Source: CAZBRS01 sp964494475
Lineage (GTDB): Bacteria; Myxococcota_A; UBA9042; CAZBRS01
DNA length: 64,000 nucleotides
Direction of reading: 5' to 3'
Assembly (NCBI GenBank): GCA_964494475.1
Contig: CAZBRS010000014.1
Span: forward strand, 36,225-100,224
Shown: positions 39,592-48,025 of the stretch, piece after piece
Position numbering within the stretch: position 1 is the first letter of the stretch
How the letters are laid out: every line of letters begins with the position of its first letter
Notes under the pieces: generated by a model
Databases searched by the model: none
Told to the model about the DNA's origin: nothing
What the model saw: only the letters and a program-made list of their open reading frames with translations
Made by a program: the position numbers and the translations under genes

Positions 39592-41808
39592 ATGATTGTC
39601 CGGCGCCGAACCCATCCCCGGGCTGCGAAAGCGCATGGCAGGTCGCTCGGCTTGGTCGCCCTCCTGCTGGCGGCGTGCGCGGCGAAGCTGCCTGCCTCCT
39701 ACGAGCAGCCCTACGGGCCGGCGCCCTTCGCCCCCTCCGAGGCGCGCGTGGAGGGCGGCGGGCTGCTGCCGCCCGACGCGCTCACCGGCTCGGCGGCCTG
39801 CGGCGAGTGCCACGCCGAGATCGCGGCGCAGTGGGAAGACTCGCTGCACCGGGCGGCGGCCAGCGACCCGTTCCAGCGCTTCGCCATCGATCGCGCCGCC
39901 GAAGACTACGGAGTGGCGGCCACCCGCCTCTGCGAGGCCTGCCACGATCCGGGCCGGCTGCTCTCGGGGGGGGTCGACCGCGGGGCGCCCGCCAACCCGG
40001 CGTCGCGTCGCGAGGGCGTCTCGTGCCTGGCCTGCCATCTGGTGAGCGCCACGCACGAGTCCGAACAGACCAAGGCCGTCGCGAACGCGGCCTACACGAT
40101 CTCGCCGCTCCCGCACGACGTGCTCTTCCCCGACCCCATGGGAGGCGACGAGGCCCTGCGCCGGCACGCCGAGGCGCTGCGGAGGCCCTTCCTGTCCGAG
40201 AACCGCTTCTGCGACTCGTGCCACCGCTTCTTCGTGCCCACCCAGATGGGCGGGCCGCCGCCCGGGCGCCTGCGGCTGCAATCCGCCGAGGCCGAGGGCA
40301 CCCCCTACGGCGACCCCTCGGCGCCCGGCTACAGGAGCTGCGTCGACTGTCACATGCCGCTAATCCCCGGCGACGATCCGGCGGCCAAGAACGGCCGCAT
40401 CCACGACCATCGCTCGCTGGGCTCGAACCTCTTCGTGCCGTCGCTCGAGGGCAACACGCGCCAGGCCGAGGCCACGCGCGCCTTCCGCCGGGCCGGGGCC
40501 GTGACGCTGGTGGTGGGCGATCTCCAGCGCGCCACCGACGGCGAGCTCACCCTGCCCGTGCAGGTCCGCAACGAGCGCAACGGCCACGACTTCCCGTCGG
40601 GGGCCACCGACATCTCCGAGACCTGGCTCGAGCTCACCCTTCGCGACGCCGCTGGCGGGGTCGTGTTTCAGAGCCCGGGGCTCGACGGGGACCGCTACCT
40701 AGCGCCCGAGGCCCCGTCCCTCACCACGGTGGTGCTGCTCGGCAACGGCGAGCTCGACGACATGCACGACCTGTTCTCGCAGGTCGACCGGCCGCAGCAC
40801 GGCCGCGTGCGCCCCGGCGGCAGCCAGGAGTTGCGCTTCGCCGTGACGCTGCCCGCCGACGCCGCGCCCCCGCTGCAGGCCCGCGTGGCGCTACGCGCTC
40901 GCCACGGCAACGAGCGCTGGAACCGCTGGACGTTCAACTGGGCCCCCGTCGAGGTGGCCGTGGCCGACCTGGCCGAGGTCGAACGGACGCTCGCCGCCGT
41001 GCCCCCCGCGCCCGAGCCGCCCGCTGCGCAGGAGCCGCCGCCCGCCCCCGAAGGCATGGTCTTCGTGCCCGGAGGTACGTACGTCGTCGGCACGGATCCG
41101 ATCCGCGATCCGGAGTCGGCGTTCGACGAGTTCCCGCCCCACCGCGTCACCCTGAAGCCCTTCTTCCTCGACCGCGTGCCCGTCACGAACGCGGCCTACG
41201 CCCTGGCCGTCCGCAAGGGCGTGGTCCCGGCACCTCCGCCGAACCCGGCGCCCCCCCTCAATCGCCACTCGTGGCAGGGCGACCGGCCGCCCGAGGGGCT
41301 CGACGACCACCCCGTGGTGCTCGAGAACCACGCCGAGGCCACGGCCTACTGCCAGTCGCTCGGCAAGCGCCTGCCCACCGAGCCCGAGTGGGAGGCCGCG
41401 GCGCGCGGGCACGACGGACGCCGCTACCCCTGGGGCGACGACTTCGACCCCGGGCTCTGCAACAACGCGAAGTCGGGCCGCTTCCACTCGGTGCCGGTGG
41501 GCAGCCAGCCCGGCAACGCCAGCCCGTTCGGGGCGCTCGACCTGGGCTGCAACGTCGTCGAGTGGACGGGCACTCTGTACCGCGCCTACCCCAAGGTCCG
41601 GCACGTCGACAACCGCGACATGTGGTGGAACGCCTACAGCCGCGCCATCCAGGTCACGCGGGGCGCCAGCTTCGAGATGCTGCCCTGGCGGGCCCGCGCG
41701 TCGCACCGCGGCACCGACGAGGCGATCTCCCGCAAGCTCATCGGCTTCCGCTGCGCTGCCGACGTGCCGGTCACGCCGGACGCAGCCGGCGGGGAGGCCA
41801 CGCCATGA
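39592..41808 (+). CDS. Multihaem cytochrome c lipoprotein fused to a SUMF1 domain
   Basis: This is a 738-residue lipoprotein (lipobox ending LAAC, Cys29). The N-terminal half has five CXXCH haem sites at about 70-74, 114-118, 145-149, 207-211 and 250-254, arranged like cytochrome c554/NrfA-type multihaem proteins (CGECHAEIAAQWEDSLHRAA). A beta-rich middle (~300-470) and a Pro-rich linker follow. The C-terminal SUMF1 domain is at ~487-725 (GMVFVPGGTYVVGTD, RLPTEPEWEAAARG). Electron transfer at the outer membrane or periplasm is likely. The SUMF1 part may bind a substrate or partner. The stop overlaps the next gene (ATGA), which is also a haem lipoprotein. Confidence 0.87.
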   Translation: MIVRRRTHPRAAKAHGRSLGLVALLLAACAAKLPASYEQPYGPAPFAPSEARVEGGGLLPPDALTGSAACGECHAEIAAQWEDSLHRAAASDPFQRFAIDRAAEDYGVAATRLCEACHDPGRLLSGGVDRGAPANPASRREGVSCLACHLVSATHESEQTKAVANAAYTISPLPHDVLFPDPMGGDEALRRHAEALRRPFLSENRFCDSCHRFFVPTQMGGPPPGRLRLQSAEAEGTPYGDPSAPGYRSCVDCHMPLIPGDDPAAKNGRIHDHRSLGSNLFVPSLEGNTRQAEATRAFRRAGAVTLVVGDLQRATDGELTLPVQVRNERNGHDFPSGATDISETWLELTLRDAAGGVVFQSPGLDGDRYLAPEAPSLTTVVLLGNGELDDMHDLFSQVDRPQHGRVRPGGSQELRFAVTLPADAAPPLQARVALRARHGNERWNRWTFNWAPVEVAVADLAEVERTLAAVPPAPEPPAAQEPPPAPEGMVFVPGGTYVVGTDPIRDPESAFDEFPPHRVTLKPFFLDRVPVTNAAYALAVRKGVVPAPPPNPAPPLNRHSWQGDRPPEGLDDHPVVLENHAEATAYCQSLGKRLPTEPEWEAAARGHDGRRYPWGDDFDPGLCNNAKSGRFHSVPVGSQPGNASPFGALDLGCNVVEWTGTLYRAYPKVRHVDNRDMWWNAYSRAIQVTRGASFEMLPWRARASHRGTDEAISRKLIGFRCAADVPVTPDAAGGEATP

Positions 41809-43451
41809 GCCGAGCGCTCGTCGCCCCGATCGTCGCGCTGACCCTGGCGCTGGCCGCCTGCAGCGTACGGCCCCCTGCCTTGCCGCGCCCGGCGCCTACC
41901 GCCGCCGAGCAGACGGCGCTGGCCGGGCCGCCCGGCGCGACGCCAGTGCCGCTGCGCGTGGTCGTGCCCGCCGAGGGAGCGGTCGTACCCTGGCCCTTCC
42001 CGATGCTCGAGATCCGCTGGGAGGACGACTTCGCCGCCAACGCCTTCCAGGTGCGCGTGCGCACCGGCCAGGGTGCGCCGATCCTCGACGCCTTCACCAC
42101 CGAGCGCCGGCTGGCGCTCTCCCCCGACGAGATCGCCGACCTCAAGGCTCGCGCGGGCGAAGGCGGTGCCTTCGAGGTCGAGGTGATCGGCGCCTCGCTG
42201 CTGCCGAGCGGGCGCATGCTGCGAGGCCCGAGCACGGCGCTGGCCCGAGCCCGCTTCAGCGCCGCCGGCGAGCACCCCACCGGCGCCGTCTACTACTCGG
42301 CGCAGATCCGCCCCATCGGGGCCCCCCCGGGCCCCTCCGATCGCAGCCACCGCCTGCTGATCCCGAGGCGCGTCACGTTGGACGGCGCCGACGAGCACAT
42401 CCTGCGCGGCTTCTTCGACAAATGGGTGCTGCCCGACGGCTATCCATGGAAGGAAGAGAAGCAGGTCACCTACGCGGAGCTGGGCGTACCCGAGTGGACG
42501 ACGCGGCGCGAGGAGAACGTGGCCACGCGCAGCCTCGACTTCACGGGGGTGCCGCCCCGCAAGGACGGTCGCGCCATCTGGGCCGACCTCTTCGTGAAGC
42601 CCCAGGGCCCCTGCATGGGGTGCCACGTCAACGCCTCGGCCGACGGCGCGTACGTGGCGTTCATGGCCGCGCTCGACGACCGCCGCCCGGGCAAGGGGGG
42701 CGACACCTTCCAGACGCTCTTCGTGGTGCGCACCGCCGACCGCGAACTCCTGGTGGAGCAACGCTTCGGCTTCTTCGGCCGCTTCCATCCGACCGCTGCG
42801 CACCTGCTGAACTACACGCAGTGGGCCAACGAGTTCAAGGACGGCCACATGGCGAGCATCTTCCGCTCCGACGTGCACGTGGTCGATCTGCGCACGGGCG
42901 CCGACACGCTGATGCCGGGGGCGGCGGAGCCCGACCGCTGCGAGATGGGCGCCGAGTGGTCGCCCGACGGGCAGTGGCTCGTGTTCTCGCGCGCGCCGGT
43001 CGGCGAGCCCTGCGACGGAGACCGCGGCCACCTCGAGATCGTGCGCGTCCCCTGGAACGACGGCAAGGGCGGCCCCTCGCAGGTCCTGGTCGAGGTCCCC
43101 GAGGGCGGCGGCGCCAACGTGCGACCCCGCTACTCGCCCGACGGGCGCTGGATCGTGTTCTACCGCACGCCGCACGGCTTCTACTCGAAGGGCTTCGCCG
43201 ACCTGTGGATCGTGGCGGCCGAAGGCGGCCCCGCGCGACGCCTCGAGGTCTCGACCGACGCCATGGAGAGCCTGCAGGCCTTCTCGCCCGACGGCCGCTG
43301 GCTGGCCTTCCAGTCGAACCGCGAGCGGGTCGACAAGGTGCGCGGCTACGTGGCGCGCTTCTACGACGACGGCCGCACCGCGCCGGCCGTGCCGCTGCCG
43401 GGCGCCGGCGCCCCCGACGTCGGGATCGCCACGCTCGACTGGGGCCGCTGA
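41805..43451 (+). CDS. TolB-like propeller lipoprotein with a single haem c site
   Basis: This 548-residue lipoprotein (acylated Cys19 in LALAAC) has an Ig-like N-terminal region (~45-150). One CXXCH haem site, CMGCH at 270-274, is followed at once by the first propeller blade (NASADGAYVAF). The PD40/TolB-type repeats then run GAEWSPDGQWLVFS, RPRYSPDGRWIVFY and LQAFSPDGRWLAFQ. A haem at the entry of a TolB propeller suggests an electron-transfer partner for the upstream multihaem protein, with which it is translationally coupled. It is periplasmic or surface-anchored. No enzymatic role can be read. Confidence 0.82.
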   Translation: MSRALVAPIVALTLALAACSVRPPALPRPAPTAAEQTALAGPPGATPVPLRVVVPAEGAVVPWPFPMLEIRWEDDFAANAFQVRVRTGQGAPILDAFTTERRLALSPDEIADLKARAGEGGAFEVEVIGASLLPSGRMLRGPSTALARARFSAAGEHPTGAVYYSAQIRPIGAPPGPSDRSHRLLIPRRVTLDGADEHILRGFFDKWVLPDGYPWKEEKQVTYAELGVPEWTTRREENVATRSLDFTGVPPRKDGRAIWADLFVKPQGPCMGCHVNASADGAYVAFMAALDDRRPGKGGDTFQTLFVVRTADRELLVEQRFGFFGRFHPTAAHLLNYTQWANEFKDGHMASIFRSDVHVVDLRTGADTLMPGAAEPDRCEMGAEWSPDGQWLVFSRAPVGEPCDGDRGHLEIVRVPWNDGKGGPSQVLVEVPEGGGANVRPRYSPDGRWIVFYRTPHGFYSKGFADLWIVAAEGGPARRLEVSTDAMESLQAFSPDGRWLAFQSNRERVDKVRGYVARFYDDGRTAPAVPLPGAGAPDVGIATLDWGR

Positions 43452-43467
43452 GGCGCGGCCCGGCGCG

Positions 43468-46389
43468 TCAAAGATCGAGCTGGTTCAGGAGCACGTCGCC
43501 CCGGAGCACGAGGCTGAGGCCGTCGGCGACCCTGCGCTCGCCGTCGCGCCCTTCGAGGCAGAACATGAAGACCGCGGTGTCGGCCAGCGCCGGGTAGCCG
43601 TTCTGGAACATGCGAACGTCGAAGTTCGGAGCCCGGATGACGGCCTCGGAGGGCGTGAACGCGTACTCCCAGGCGGGTCCGGACGGACGGACGCTGCCCT
43701 GCTCGATCACCAGGCCCGGCGTGATGGCGGCGAAGTGGATCGTGACGTCGCGCAGGCCGTCGGGCCAGCTCAGCGGGACCCGGGCCGTGCCGTCGGGGGC
43801 GATGCGCGTGACCGGGGGGACGTTGGCGCGAAGCCGCGCCGGGGCCTCGGGCGGGACGACGCAAGCCCAGTACGAGCCGTCCGGGGAGCCCGGGATGCCC
43901 CCCACGAGCTCGCCGTGTCGGGCCTCCACCTTGACCCTCCAGGCCCCCTCCTGGTCGGCCGCGATCGGGAGCCCCCCGACGATGCCGCGCCGATCGGCCC
44001 GGCCGCGGACGACCTTGACCTCTCCGGACGGGGTGGTGGCGGTCCAGCTCACCTCGGCCGGTACGTTCGGGAACACCATGCCCCCGAAGTCGAGGCTCTC
44101 ACCGACCTCGAAGAACGAGAACCCGTCGGTCGCCAGGAAGAGGTGCTGATCGACGCCACCGGGCGAGATGAGCGGGCGCGAGCCCGGGGGCAGCACGATC
44201 GAGGTGGGCAGCGAGCCCGCCGAGATCACGACGCTCGAGGCGTACACGTCGTAGTGATTGACCCCGGCTTCGAGGTCCTTCAGCACCACGCCCGCCTGGA
44301 CGCGGTAGACGTCGCCCGGCAGGTCGCCGTTCTTCCCGGCGTTGATCTGGAAGCCGAAGGCGTTCGGACTCAACTGCCACCCGCTCCCCCAACTGGCACG
44401 TTGGCTCACACCCAGCAGCGCCGACAAGCCCGGGCGCACGGCGCCGAACGTCACCCAGCCGTCGATGACCTCGTCACCGGGGAACGACAGCGGGTCGAGG
44501 GCCCCTCGCGAAACGGGCCCGACGGGCAGGTCGGTCAGGCGGCCCTCCCCCTTCGGTGTCCAGACCAGGCCGAATCCCAAGCCGTGCGCCGTGGCCGCCA
44601 GCACGACGTCGTGAAGGTACGTCCAGGGCGCGCCCCGGCGCTGGTGCATCCGCGGGAGCACGACGGAGCGCGCCGAGCTGGCCTCGAGCAAACCGCGCGC
44701 GAGGCGGGGGTCCGACACGTCAACGGAGAAGCGGTTCTCGAGCGCGAGCGAGTCGGGCTGCACCGCCAGGAACAGCGTGTCAGAGGGATCGAGCGGCAGC
44801 GCGGGGAGGCGAGCCGTCTTCACCGGAGATCGGTTGAGGAGGAGGAGGCCTCGTCCCGAGTGGAACCGCTCGGTGGGCTGCGCCGGTCTCGTGGCGCTCG
44901 CGGGTCGGAGCCGGAGGTCCGATTCGACCGGGGCGATCACGCCGGTCGACGACTGGCTCCCCATCCACAACCTGCCGCGTTGGTCATGGTAGGTGGCCCT
45001 GACCTCGCTTCGATATTCCCCCGGCTCGTCGAAGACCAGCCTGGCCTCGTACGGAGAGAAGTGCCCGAGCCGGTTGCAACGCCCGCTGGCCGACCACACA
45101 CGCTTGCGGACAGGGTCGGACTGCGGCCAGTACTCGACGGTGACCTCGACCTCTGCCCTGACCGGAGGGTTCACGTTCACCTTCGGCGGGTAGGGGTTGC
45201 CCACCAGGAAACTCGTCCCCGGCTTGCACGACGTCGAGAACGTGAGGGGGAGCGCCGAGTGGACCCGGTAGGTTCCCCCGCCCTCGAAGCGACGTCCTGC
45301 CGGATCGGTCGCGTGCCCCTCGAGACGCACCAGGTAGGTGCCCGTACGGGTCAGATCCACGCCGAACGAGTCCCCCGCCCAGACGGCGTTCTCGGCCGCG
45401 TCCTCCGGCCGAAACTCCGGGCCTCGCAGGCACGGCACGGAGCCGTCGGGGCCGTCGACCGAACAGGACGAGACCTCGAGGCGCGCGAGCAACTCCGGGT
45501 CCATGGCGATCGGAAGGAGGCCTTCGGTGTTGTAGACCTCGGGCACGGCGTTGATGGGCGAGAGCGTGGGCAGCCCAGGGCCCACGGGATACCGGCCCGG
45601 GGGCAGGATGAACTCGGTCGGGAACGTGGACAGGGCGACGAGCGCGAGCCTGCCCGCGACCTCCTCCGGCAGCGTGCCTGCCCGGCCCCAGATGCGCGGA
45701 TCCTGGAAGGCCACGAACGGCACCCGCGCAGGGGCCGGGTGACCGATCTCGACCAGCGGGAACCCCCGGGGCTGAGGGGCCTGCCGTTCGCGGTAGAACA
45801 TGGCGAGGAACACAGGCTCCTCGAGCCCCTCGACCTCGACCAGCAGGGTCATGCGTGGGTGCCACCACCCGTGGGGGATGTCGGGCGGGATGGCGACCTC
45901 CATCCTGCCGTGAAAGCGGTGGACGAACGCGAGATCGTCGCTCGCGGGCAGGTCGAAGGTCGTGACCCCTTCGAAGGGACTGCCGTTCTTTCCGTGGATC
46001 GATCGCAGGCTCGGCCACATGTTGGCGCCGGCGAGCGGCACCCCCGTGGTCGCGAACCGGGACGAGAGGACCATGTCGGAGGCGCTGGAGCGGTAGGCGC
46101 CCTGCTCGTCGTAGCAGCGGTCGCCGTACACCGCGGCGAGGATGCGCTTGAAGCGGTGCATCTCGGGTCCGTGCTGCCGCAGGTCGACCTCGAGATCGAA
46201 CTCGAACGCCCACGAACCACCCGGCTCGGCCCGCAGGGGCGGACGATCGCCCGTCACCGTGACCTGCCAGGGAAAGAGCCCCTCGTCGGACGGGTCGGTC
46301 GCGAGCGATGGGCCGGAGGGATAGGAGCACGCGGGGCCGATCCCGAGGACGAGCGCGAGCACGCTCCAGACGAGGCGCCTCCGACTCAC
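43468..46389 (-). CDS. Very large lipoprotein of unknown function
   Basis: This 973-residue protein has tandem GTG codons behind a perfect AAGGAGGG. The second GTG (46389) overlaps the upstream stop (GTGA). The lipobox is IGPAC, with Cys21. The mature protein is beta-rich throughout, with Ig-like stretches such as GTYLVRLEGHATDPAGRRF and GEYRSEVRATYHD. It has paired cysteines but no haem motif, repeats or membrane span. It reads like an outer-membrane-anchored adhesion or structural protein. It is co-translated with the membrane tri-haem protein, so it may be that protein's extracytoplasmic partner. No family was recognised. Confidence 0.75.
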   Translation of the reverse strand: MSRRRLVWSVLALVLGIGPACSYPSGPSLATDPSDEGLFPWQVTVTGDRPPLRAEPGGSWAFEFDLEVDLRQHGPEMHRFKRILAAVYGDRCYDEQGAYRSSASDMVLSSRFATTGVPLAGANMWPSLRSIHGKNGSPFEGVTTFDLPASDDLAFVHRFHGRMEVAIPPDIPHGWWHPRMTLLVEVEGLEEPVFLAMFYRERQAPQPRGFPLVEIGHPAPARVPFVAFQDPRIWGRAGTLPEEVAGRLALVALSTFPTEFILPPGRYPVGPGLPTLSPINAVPEVYNTEGLLPIAMDPELLARLEVSSCSVDGPDGSVPCLRGPEFRPEDAAENAVWAGDSFGVDLTRTGTYLVRLEGHATDPAGRRFEGGGTYRVHSALPLTFSTSCKPGTSFLVGNPYPPKVNVNPPVRAEVEVTVEYWPQSDPVRKRVWSASGRCNRLGHFSPYEARLVFDEPGEYRSEVRATYHDQRGRLWMGSQSSTGVIAPVESDLRLRPASATRPAQPTERFHSGRGLLLLNRSPVKTARLPALPLDPSDTLFLAVQPDSLALENRFSVDVSDPRLARGLLEASSARSVVLPRMHQRRGAPWTYLHDVVLAATAHGLGFGLVWTPKGEGRLTDLPVGPVSRGALDPLSFPGDEVIDGWVTFGAVRPGLSALLGVSQRASWGSGWQLSPNAFGFQINAGKNGDLPGDVYRVQAGVVLKDLEAGVNHYDVYASSVVISAGSLPTSIVLPPGSRPLISPGGVDQHLFLATDGFSFFEVGESLDFGGMVFPNVPAEVSWTATTPSGEVKVVRGRADRRGIVGGLPIAADQEGAWRVKVEARHGELVGGIPGSPDGSYWACVVPPEAPARLRANVPPVTRIAPDGTARVPLSWPDGLRDVTIHFAAITPGLVIEQGSVRPSGPAWEYAFTPSEAVIRAPNFDVRMFQNGYPALADTAVFMFCLEGRDGERRVADGLSLVLRGDVLLNQLDL

Positions 46390-47873
46390 CACGGCAGCCC
46401 TCCTTCGAGCACCGGTCGGTCGTGCGGCACCAACGCGCGGAGCTTGTCGGGCGACCGCACCACGTCGCGCCACACGGCCGCCACGTCGCGGAGGTCGGAG
46501 GCCGACAGGGGCACGAACATCCGCTCGTTCATGCGCTGGACGAGCGCGTACGCGTCGGGCTCCGAGACGCTCTGATGAGCCTCGGCGTTCCGCGAGAAGA
46601 AGTGGCAGGGAGTGCACGACCGTACGGCCAACCGGCGGCGCGCGCCGTCAGCGTCCGGGGCTCCCGTGTCGTCGGAGCCGGAGGTCGTCGCCAGGTGGCG
46701 AACGACCTGCTCTTGCACGGCCTCGTTGTAGTAATACGGCGAGTACCTCGCGACGCGCTGGACGATCGACGCCCAGTCGTCGGGGTGTCGATCGTCCCAC
46801 GTGAACGCCGACGCAACGTGGCAGCGCTGGCACCGGGTGCGGAACACCCACGAATCGGGGAACGACCTCATGCCCGAGAGGAAGGCCACGATCTCGTCCC
46901 GATCCGCCTCGGGCACCGCCGCCCGCGGGAAGCAGGTGGCCTCCAGCGAACGCCGCCAGTCGTCCGGGCTCCGCACGAAGAACAGCGGCGCCGTAGCAGC
47001 GTGGCACGAAGAGCACCAGCGCGTCAGGCTCGCGTCGGCACCGAGGACGGGCACGAGGCGCGCGGCGTGCAGGAACGGCAGGAGCCCGCCGAGGATCAGC
47101 GCGACCACGAGGGGCCCCCACACCAGGAGCCGGAGCGCCCTTCGACGCGACCACCGGTCGGGCGACGTGGCCCGCAACCGCGGGCTGCACAGCAGGCCGT
47201 ACACCGCGAGCGCCCCCGCCAGGAGCAGCGCGCCGAGGAGGGGAGGCCCGGCCTTCAGGATCACGGCCTCGGTGATCTGCGCGACGGAGTCGAACCACTG
47301 AAGCCAAGGAACGACCTCGACGGCCATCCACACACAGAGCGCCAGCGCGAACGCCACCGCGAAGGCGGCGAACGGTGCGAGCGTCAGCGCCGCGAGGAGC
47401 GCCTTCACGAAGGTCGGGGCCGACCGCAGCGTCCAGGCTCCCACCTGGCGTCGGGCTCGAAGTCGGAGCCCGAGCGAGACCAACCCCAGGACGAGCAGCG
47501 GGAGCGCCCCATGGTGAAGGGCTTGGTCACCCCAGAACGCCCAGTCGTCGCCGAGCACCGGCGGAGTGAAATAGATGTTCTCGCATCGTTCGTACTCGTA
47601 CGTGACGCCGTGGTCGGTCGCGAGCGGCTCCCTCGGCTCGTAGTCGATCTTCAGCCGATGTTCCCGGCCGTGGTTCCCGACTTCGGTCGTGATCCCGCGC
47701 AGGCTGTCGACCAGGGCCGCGAGGTCCAGAGAGAGCACCCGGAGGAACGGGTTCGCGCCGGCCATGATGACGATGGCGAGGCAGACCGGAGCGAGCGCCG
47801 GAGCCGAGCGCCCGACGGCCCGGGCGATCCGGGCTCGCCAACCGCCCGTCGGGGCTCGGGGTCTATCGCGCAT
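46386..47873 (-). CDS. Membrane protein with C-terminal tri-haem cytochrome c domain
   Basis: This 495-residue protein has five membrane segments (about 25-48, 118-138, 155-190, 206-229 and 246-268), followed by a periplasmic domain with three CXXCH sites at 287-291, 348-352 and 420-424. The first two sit in similar units (CSSCHAATAPLFFVRSPDDW and CQRCHVASAFTWDDRHPDDW), so the domain probably arose by duplication. A large loop between the first and second spans holds ~65 residues. It probably moves electrons from the membrane (quinone) side to periplasmic haem proteins. It is followed by the 973-residue lipoprotein in one operon, with a good promoter upstream. Confidence 0.84.
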   Translation of the reverse strand: MRDRPRAPTGGWRARIARAVGRSAPALAPVCLAIVIMAGANPFLRVLSLDLAALVDSLRGITTEVGNHGREHRLKIDYEPREPLATDHGVTYEYERCENIYFTPPVLGDDWAFWGDQALHHGALPLLVLGLVSLGLRLRARRQVGAWTLRSAPTFVKALLAALTLAPFAAFAVAFALALCVWMAVEVVPWLQWFDSVAQITEAVILKAGPPLLGALLLAGALAVYGLLCSPRLRATSPDRWSRRRALRLLVWGPLVVALILGGLLPFLHAARLVPVLGADASLTRWCSSCHAATAPLFFVRSPDDWRRSLEATCFPRAAVPEADRDEIVAFLSGMRSFPDSWVFRTRCQRCHVASAFTWDDRHPDDWASIVQRVARYSPYYYNEAVQEQVVRHLATTSGSDDTGAPDADGARRRLAVRSCTPCHFFSRNAEAHQSVSEPDAYALVQRMNERMFVPLSASDLRDVAAVWRDVVRSPDKLRALVPHDRPVLEGGLPW

Positions 47874-47908
47874 GGGAGACTCCAGCGACCGTAGGCTCCA
47901 GGGCCTGA

Positions 47909-47937
47909 AGTATGGAGAGGGGTGGAGGCCCGGTCAA
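47909..47937 (-). promoter_or_regulatory. Promoter of the tri-haem membrane protein operon
   Basis: On the minus strand TTGACC (47937-47932), a 17-base spacer and CATACT (47914-47909) lie 35 bases before the ATG at 47873. Confidence 0.6.
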
Positions 47938-47955
47938 GCGCGCGAGCAACGAGGC

Positions 47956-47985
47956 TTGCAGCCTTCCGGCGCTCGCCCGTATACT
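47956..47985 (+). promoter_or_regulatory. Promoter of the tandem membrane-protein genes
   Basis: TTGCAG (47956-47961), an 18-base spacer and TATACT (47980-47985) lie 40 bases before the ATG at 48026. It is back-to-back with the minus-strand promoter at 47909-47937. Confidence 0.6.
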
Positions 47986-48025
47986 CGCGCGGGTCTGCCC
48001 AACGGGGAACTGGACGCATTCACCC

